Positions 60,036 to 64,000 of a DNA stretch of 64,000 nucleotides are shown here, piece after piece. The DNA is taken from positions 2,538,868-2,602,867 of the forward strand of contig NZ_KB235914.1 of the NCBI RefSeq assembly GCF_000332175.1. The letters are read 5' to 3'. The translations under genes and the position numbers were made by a program. The notes under the pieces are model-generated. The model was not told the DNA's origin. It made no database searches and saw nothing but the letters and a program-made list of their open reading frames with translations. The stretch is from Pseudanabaena sp. PCC 6802. Its GTDB lineage: Bacteria; Cyanobacteriota; Cyanobacteriia; Pseudanabaenales; Pseudanabaenaceae. Numbering within the stretch: position 1 is the first letter of the stretch; each line of letters begins with the position of its first letter.

Positions 60036-60402
60036 CGCGTGCCACCAATTCTTTTACAACAACAGTTAAATCCTCAATCGCCTCGCGCAGCTCGTCAATC
60101 TCTTTCTTGATCTGCCGATTTTCTGCTTCTAGTTTAGCCCCTTGTCCCTTGGGCAAACTCTTGTCCCGCGTCCGCGCCTTTGACTGATACGCGGCAAAAT
60201 CCTCCAGGTTAAATTGCCGCCGCACCTCCTCAGGAGTCTTGCCCATATATTGAGCGATCGCCTCAATCGAACGATCCTTCAGTAACTTTTTACCCGATAG
60301 CCAATCGCTAACCGCTTGCCGAGCCACGCCCAGAATAGCCGCAAACCGATTAGCAGAGCCGTGCTTGTCTACTTCCGATTGCACCCATTTTTGGAGATCC
60401 AT
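59986..60402 (-). CDS. Phage-type repressor with HTH and coiled coil
   Basis: This 138-aa protein has a Cro/CI-like HTH at about 15-65 (SANRFAAILGVARQAVSDWLSGKKLLKDRSIEAIAQYMG) and a C-terminal coiled coil (about 90-125) for dimerisation. It diverges from the gene at 60496, and the space between holds three TGCTAGT repeats. The layout is that of a lysogeny-type switch controlling the backbone operon. Confidence 0.78.
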   Translation of the reverse strand: MDLQKWVQSEVDKHGSANRFAAILGVARQAVSDWLSGKKLLKDRSIEAIAQYMGKTPEEVRRQFNLEDFAAYQSKARTRDKSLPKGQGAKLEAENRQIKKEIDELREAIEDLTVVVKELVARDGTKRNMGTKTKIQEP

Positions 60403-60412
60403 GCATCTAACC

Positions 60413-60488
60413 TGCTAGTGACAGGCATATATCTTGCCATAAACGTAGAATAAATGCTAGTCTGTCTACATCATGCTAGTAGCAGGTA
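60413..60488. promoter_or_regulatory. Divergent control region with three TGCTAGT operators
   Basis: Three copies begin at 60413 (TGCTAGTGACAGGCA), 60455 (TGCTAGTCTGTCTAC) and 60474 (TGCTAGTAGCAGGTA). The first and third agree over TGCTAGT-N3-CAGG-N-A-type positions. They lie between the repressor and the divergent gene and are probably its operators. Confidence 0.6.
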
Positions 60489-60495
60489 TACAGTG

Positions 60496-60657
60496 ATGAC
60501 CGCAGAAAGACGACCACAAATCTTCAAGTCAGGAGAAACCGAGATGATCCGCATCCCAAAATCTATCAGGGACGAGGTACAAGCGCTGATTAACCGCGAA
60601 TGCGCCCGCAAGCTCGATGCCATGGCTCGCAAGTTTGAGGAGGCAGCTTCAAGATGA
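60496..60657 (+). CDS. 53-aa small DNA-binding-like protein
   Basis: This small basic protein (ATG 60496; an earlier start at 60454 would run through the operators) has ERRPQIFKSGETEMIRIPKS and IRDEVQALINRECARKL, which resembles ribbon-helix-helix or Arc-like proteins. It is the first gene after the divergent operators, and its stop overlaps the next start (ATGA). Confidence 0.55.
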   Translation: MTAERRPQIFKSGETEMIRIPKSIRDEVQALINRECARKLDAMARKFEEAASR

Positions 60658-61088
60658 ATACTCCAGCAAAACCCTTGTTGCCCCTCGATCCAACGCTCAG
60701 GCAAAGAGCGATCGGTGTTGCCACACGTCTGATGACCGAGTTTACCAAGGGTGGTAAGTACCGCATTCCTGTCGCCAAATACGCTCAGGAAGTCTGCAAA
60801 ATCTTCCGCATTCCCCTGTTGCCCAAAGAAGCGCCTGTAACTGTTGCTGTCAAAAAACTTGAGCAGTGGCGCGCTCAGGTCAATTTCCGCACGGTCACTG
60901 ACGCGGACATCGAGGCGGTTTTGCCTCAGTTGGAAAGTTTGGTTAAGACAATCCGCTTAGCGATTGGCAGCAAAATTATCACCCGCGAACAGCGCAAGCG
61001 GTCACACAACCATCGCTGTCCAAAGGAGCGTAATACCAACCCGCGTCCCCTACACATGCCAGAAGGTGACGATCCCTATGTTGACTAA
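60654..61088 (+). CDS. 144-aa hypothetical backbone protein
   Basis: This protein starts within the stop of the preceding gene. It has a helical middle (YAQEVCKIFRIPLLPKEAPVTVAVKKL) and a basic His/Arg-rich end (TREQRKRSHNHRCPKERNTN). No domain is recognised. It is probably part of the operon leading to the replication-like gene. Confidence 0.6.
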   Translation: MNTPAKPLLPLDPTLRQRAIGVATRLMTEFTKGGKYRIPVAKYAQEVCKIFRIPLLPKEAPVTVAVKKLEQWRAQVNFRTVTDADIEAVLPQLESLVKTIRLAIGSKIITREQRKRSHNHRCPKERNTNPRPLHMPEGDDPYVD

Positions 61089-61132
61089 TCCCTAACCCCA
61101 AAACAACTGATTTTAGAACTGGAGTGTAATTT

Positions 61133-62023
61133 ATGACCGTCATTCATGCCATTCACAGCAACCGCTTTACGCAAATTGACAACGACATTTTGCGCGACGA
61201 GCGCTTGTCCTTCCGCGCCCACGGCTTGCACAGCTACTTGCTCAGCTTTCCCTCAGATTGGCACTTCGATCTTAACTGGATCGCCGATCGCGTCAAAGAT
61301 GGGATCTCTGCTATCCGCTCTGCGATCGACGAGCTAATCAATTTTGGTTACGTGCGCCGCGTCATCACGCGATCGCCATCGGGACAATTTCAATCTTGGG
61401 ACTACGAAGTATACGAGCGTCCCTTACCCATCGATCCACTGCCTGAAGGTCGAAAAATTCAGCAGCCTGAGCCAGTCGAACAGCTTACTCTACCGCTTGC
61501 TACAAAAGCACCTCAGCCACTTTCAGGTTTACCACAAATGGGCGAACCATTTATGGGCAATCGCACACATATAAATAATGAATTCCACGAAGAAGGAATT
61601 AAAAAATATCTCTCTCTGTCTGCGCCCACAAAAAATGTGGAGAGAGAGAATTTTGAAAATTTTATAGATCTCTCAAAACCCATTGACAAAACCTCTGTGG
61701 AATCCAGAAGTAAAGATAAATCTCGCCGCGCCTCCAGCATTTGGTCAACCCTGGATGACACCTTCAAAAACTTCTGCTGGCAGCAGGTAGACAAGCTACC
61801 TCACCGTCCCGCCGATCCAATTGCCTGGATACTCTCGCGCCTCGAACACCTGGAAGCTGAATACGAAAGACTCTACCCGCAAACTGCCTCACCAGACAGC
61901 AGATATGCCGAGTGGCAAGCGATCCTCGACGATCCCATGCGTGGGGTTAGCTACCTCATGTCACAAGTACCGTCTGACTGTCCCGAATACGAAGAACGCT
62001 ACAACTTTGCCTTCAGGAGGTAG
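61133..62023 (+). CDS. Replication-initiation-like protein (phage replisome/DnaD-like N-terminus)
   Basis: This 296-aa protein has an N-terminal winged-helix type start: FTQIDNDILRDERLSFRAHGLHSYLLSFPSDWHFDLNWIADRVKDG, a pattern typical of phage/plasmid replication initiators and primosomal helper proteins. The C-terminal half (ASSIWSTLDDTFKNFCWQQVDKLPHRPADPIAWILSRL) is less familiar. It probably serves replication of the excised element or helps primosome loading; this is inference. Confidence 0.7.
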   Translation: MTVIHAIHSNRFTQIDNDILRDERLSFRAHGLHSYLLSFPSDWHFDLNWIADRVKDGISAIRSAIDELINFGYVRRVITRSPSGQFQSWDYEVYERPLPIDPLPEGRKIQQPEPVEQLTLPLATKAPQPLSGLPQMGEPFMGNRTHINNEFHEEGIKKYLSLSAPTKNVERENFENFIDLSKPIDKTSVESRSKDKSRRASSIWSTLDDTFKNFCWQQVDKLPHRPADPIAWILSRLEHLEAEYERLYPQTASPDSRYAEWQAILDDPMRGVSYLMSQVPSDCPEYEERYNFAFRR

Positions 62024-62025
62024 CT

Positions 62026-62481
62026 ATGGAAACTCAAGAAAACTTGCCCATAATATCTGCGATTCCTGCACCAGTCCGAGATCGTTCAGTCAGACCGCCG
62101 TGGAAATGCTTTTGTTGCTGCGACTCTGGCAAGGTATCTAACCCATACCTCAGCAATTTTGTACTAGGGGAAAATGGCAAGCCATTCATCTGTCAGCGAC
62201 CAGATTGTGAGGAAGGGAAAAAATACCACACTGCCTATTATCTATCTGATGCTCAACGGCAGGAATATGCCAAAAAGCACGGCGGGGAAGCCATGTCAAG
62301 TCGTGAGTATCAAGCTCAGTGGGACATGCGCCTTACTGCTGCCCACTGCGAACAGATGCACCTATGGCACAAGGCGGATTGGGATAAACACGCAGCCCAG
62401 AGATCTAAACGGCTCAACTACGGGCAACCAATTTCTAGCCTCACCCAGAAACTATCAATGCCCAATGGCAAGGAATCTTGA
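62026..62481 (+). CDS. Cys-rich zinc-ribbon-like backbone protein
   Basis: This 151-aa protein starts 2 bp after the preceding gene. It has CFCCCDSGKVSN and FICQRPDCEEGKKYH, a possible zinc ribbon, and a helical second half. I do not recognise the family. Its stop overlaps the start of the methylase gene (TGATG). Confidence 0.6.
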   Translation: METQENLPIISAIPAPVRDRSVRPPWKCFCCCDSGKVSNPYLSNFVLGENGKPFICQRPDCEEGKKYHTAYYLSDAQRQEYAKKHGGEAMSSREYQAQWDMRLTAAHCEQMHLWHKADWDKHAAQRSKRLNYGQPISSLTQKLSMPNGKES

Positions 62482-63227
62482 TGAAGCATCTCGATCTGTT
62501 CGCTGGCATCGGCGGGTTTACCCTCGCAGCCCAATCGCTCGGCATTGAGACCGTGCAATTTGTCGAAATCAACTCCTACTGCTGCCATGTTCTACGAAAA
62601 AACTTCCCCACCATCCCCATCCACAGAGATATCAGGACTTTCCATGCCAAGCCAAACCAATTCGACCTCATCACGGGTGGATCTCCCTGCCAAGACCTCA
62701 GCCTCGCTGGCAAACGCACGGGAATTGCAGGCAGTCGCTCAGGACTCTGGTTCGAGATGCTCCGAATCATCGAGGCAGCAAAGCCCAGATTTGTCATTTG
62801 GGAAAACGTCAAAGGAGCTTTCTACACAGGTGGACTTGCCGAAGTTTTGCAAGGACTCTGCCAATTGGGCTATCGCTTCGATGTGGAAATCCTATCGGCA
62901 GCGGCAGTCGGAGCACCCCATCTACGCGAACGCATCTTTGTGGCTGCCTACGCCAGTAGCCTATGCGGGCAAGCACCGCCCTGGTCAAACCAAGTTAGAT
63001 CGCAAATTGCGGCTGTTACCGACCCCAACGGCATCGCAGGGATTCGGTCTGGTGCAGGAAATCAAACCATACTTGCCCCCTGGCGAAGTCTTAAACCCCC
63101 AATTTGTGGAGTGGCTCATGGGCTTTCCAGAAGATTGGACAGACTTGCAGCGATCGGCAACGCAGTTGTCCCTGCCGTAGCGGCGATCGCCCTGCAACGT
63201 GTTTTGTACTTGGAAAATTTGAGGTAA
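62481..63227 (+). CDS. C5 cytosine DNA methyltransferase
   Basis: This 248-aa methylase has motif I DLFAGIGGFTLAA, motif IV PCQ with catalytic Cys70 (GGSPCQDLS), motif VI ENVKGAF, motif VIII GAPHLRERIF, and motif X-type IGNAVVPAVAAIAL. It is short, with a reduced target-recognition region (about 155-220), so the recognised site cannot be told. No restriction enzyme is adjacent, suggesting a solitary element-encoded methylase for anti-restriction. A second frame through the same DNA also looks protein-like. Confidence 0.88.
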   Translation: MKHLDLFAGIGGFTLAAQSLGIETVQFVEINSYCCHVLRKNFPTIPIHRDIRTFHAKPNQFDLITGGSPCQDLSLAGKRTGIAGSRSGLWFEMLRIIEAAKPRFVIWENVKGAFYTGGLAEVLQGLCQLGYRFDVEILSAAAVGAPHLRERIFVAAYASSLCGQAPPWSNQVRSQIAAVTDPNGIAGIRSGAGNQTILAPWRSLKPPICGVAHGLSRRLDRLAAIGNAVVPAVAAIALQRVLYLENLR

Positions 63228-63232
63228 GGAAA

Positions 63233-63544
63233 ATGGCACAGATGATCGAACAAAATAGTATTGTTACTCTGCCATCCTTACAGGAATGGTGTGATAAGCA
63301 TGAAGCATCGAGGATCGCTGGACTTTCAGCATTAACCCTGCGCGACTGGCGGCTTAGCGGGAAGTTGGTTGAAGGCATTCACTGGGTGCGCTTCGGCAGC
63401 AGATGTGTACGTTACAATGCTGAACTACTCAGGGATTTTGTAGCTACCCAGCCAAACCCAAGTGTTCATCAACGTGCAGTTGATAACTACCTAGCCTCAC
63501 TACCCAGCAATAAGCCCAAAGTAAGAGCTAGAAAACTTGTATAA
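63233..63544 (+). CDS. xis: Excisionase-like HTH protein of the element
   Basis: This 103-aa protein (ATG 63233) has a MerR-like Xis fold: SRIAGLSALTLRDWRLSGKLVEGIHWVRFGSRCVRYNAELLRDFV, where a helix-turn-helix is followed by a basic wing. In phages such proteins bend DNA next to att and direct the integrase to excise. It ends 66 bp from attR. In a circularised element it would lie upstream of int in the same direction, with att between. Confidence 0.78.
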   Translation: MAQMIEQNSIVTLPSLQEWCDKHEASRIAGLSALTLRDWRLSGKLVEGIHWVRFGSRCVRYNAELLRDFVATQPNPSVHQRAVDNYLASLPSNKPKVRARKLV

Positions 63545-63555
63545 AATTGGTATAC
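63539..63555 (+). repeat. 17-bp repeat, putative arm-type recombinase site (right)
   Basis: GTATAAAATTGGTATAC, identical to 1767-1783, 55 bp inside attR. The palindrome is incomplete here (ATTGGTATACTT). Confidence 0.5.
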
Positions 63556-63610
63556 TTACTATTGATAACACCTAAAAATCATATTCAGTCAACTCTTTGC
63601 GGGTCATCAA

Positions 63611-63659
63611 ACCACTTTGGGGTAGTGGGGGTCGAAGGTTCAAATCCTTTCGCTCCGAT
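63611..63659 (+). repeat. attR: right 49-bp direct repeat (tRNA-Pro 3' fragment)
   Basis: Exact copy of 1597-1645. The 5' half of a tRNA is absent (the preceding bases GGGTCATCAA do not continue the gene), so this is the displaced native 3' end of tRNA-Pro and not a functional gene. Confidence 0.93.
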
Positions 63660-63708
63660 TGGTTTTAAGAAGAAGAGGTAAGTTGCGTACTCAAAACGTA
63701 CTCAATTT

Positions 63709-63954
63709 TTACCTCTTTTTCTTCCTATTGCTTAGCAGGCTAGCTTGGTAAATCTCGATCGCTCGTTGGTGAGCGCGTTCGTCATGGCGGTTTTGCATCC
63801 AGTCTTGAAGTAGCTCATCGTTATATCGAATGGTGCGAGAGTTTAGCTTAACGAAGTGGATGCCTTCTTTGAGATTCCCAGATAAGCGAGCCTTTTTAAG
63901 GGTTTCCGCAGAAAGACCAGTGATTTTTGCGGCTGTGTACTTATCTACAAACAT
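63709..63954 (-). CDS. Second excisionase-like HTH protein, beyond attR
   Basis: This 81-aa protein has AAKITGLSAETLKKARLSGNLKEGIHFVKLNSRTIRYNDELLQDW, homologous to the Xis at 63233 over the entire fold. It lies 50 bp outside the right repeat on the opposite strand and points toward it. It may belong to a second element inserted at the same tRNA, or to an older, partly decayed one. Confidence 0.75.
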   Translation of the reverse strand: MFVDKYTAAKITGLSAETLKKARLSGNLKEGIHFVKLNSRTIRYNDELLQDWMQNRHDERAHQRAIEIYQASLLSNRKKKR

Positions 63955-64000
63955 TTTATTTGCTCAACTTCTAGATAACTGAATCGAGATACAAAACTCT

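Noticed and set aside
63611-63659. Second tRNA-Pro gene
   Set aside because: Only the 3' half is present; acceptor and D arms cannot form.

Overview
The window is cyanobacterial DNA. The octamer GCGATCGC (HIP1) and its variants recur throughout, and several genes belong to families known mainly from cyanobacteria (PcxA/CemA, DUF2808, DevBCA exporter, NuiA). The species cannot be named from the sequence alone.

The main structural feature is a large integrated element. A complete tRNA-Pro(GGG) gene lies at 1571-1644. Its 3' 49 nt (1597-1645) are repeated exactly at 63611-63659, where no 5' half exists. Between the copies lie about 62.0 kb that open with a tyrosine recombinase (1809-2921) and close with an excisionase-like gene (63233-63544). 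Outside the repeats are a GT2 glycosyltransferase fragment and a lipoprotein on the left, and a second excisionase-like gene on the right.

Layout: (1) 1.8-3.3 kb: integrase, DUF2281-type antitoxin and a truncated PIN toxin. (2) 3.3-12.9 kb: zinc/cadmium/manganese block with an SmtB-type sensor and operator, a Zn/Cd P1B ATPase, two zinc-ribbon proteins, two CDF proteins, VKOR-thioredoxin, M23 protein, a DMT permease with a His-rich tail, and MntH. (3) 12.9-14.7 kb: UPRT-like protein plus putative nuclease, a possible defence pair. (4) 14.8-21.2 kb: TetR regulator, two methyltransferases, MFS pump and two flavoproteins. (5) 21.3-36.3 kb: a long run of minus-strand genes: cysteine-rich copper storage protein, DUF3105, ZntR-like MerR, DevBCA exporter, HhoA-like protease, two members of an unrecognised family around a UspA gene, DUF1269, isoprenylcysteine-methyltransferase-like protein, a YHS-glucan phosphorylase fusion, a YHS-Cu ATPase and a small YHS protein. 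(6) 36.4-52.3 kb: copper block with DUF302, CopM-like DUF305, pxcA, a lipoprotein, TolC, DUF2808, HlyD, RND pump, two paralogous small secreted proteins, and the CopRS two-component system. (7) 52.4-63.6 kb: phage/plasmid-like backbone with an HU-adhesin fusion, NuiA-like inhibitor, C39-like peptidase, two related small membrane proteins, SLOG, SWIM and DUF932 proteins, orphan UmuD, divergent regulators with repeated operators, replication-like gene, Dcm methylase and Xis.

The copper block appears to be one regulon. Six copies (five exact, one with a single mismatch) of the direct repeat TTTCAT-N5-TTTCAT lie upstream of the Csp, DUF302, DUF305, lipoprotein-TolC, DUF2808 and HlyD-RND genes. 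This is the arrangement I recall for Synechocystis CopR, and a CopRS-like pair lies in the same block. The zinc block has its own SmtB-type 12-2-12 operator, and the MerR gene has a ZntR-like operator in a long-spacer promoter. The element therefore looks like a multi-metal resistance island with three separate metal-sensing circuits on a plasmid/phage-like backbone.
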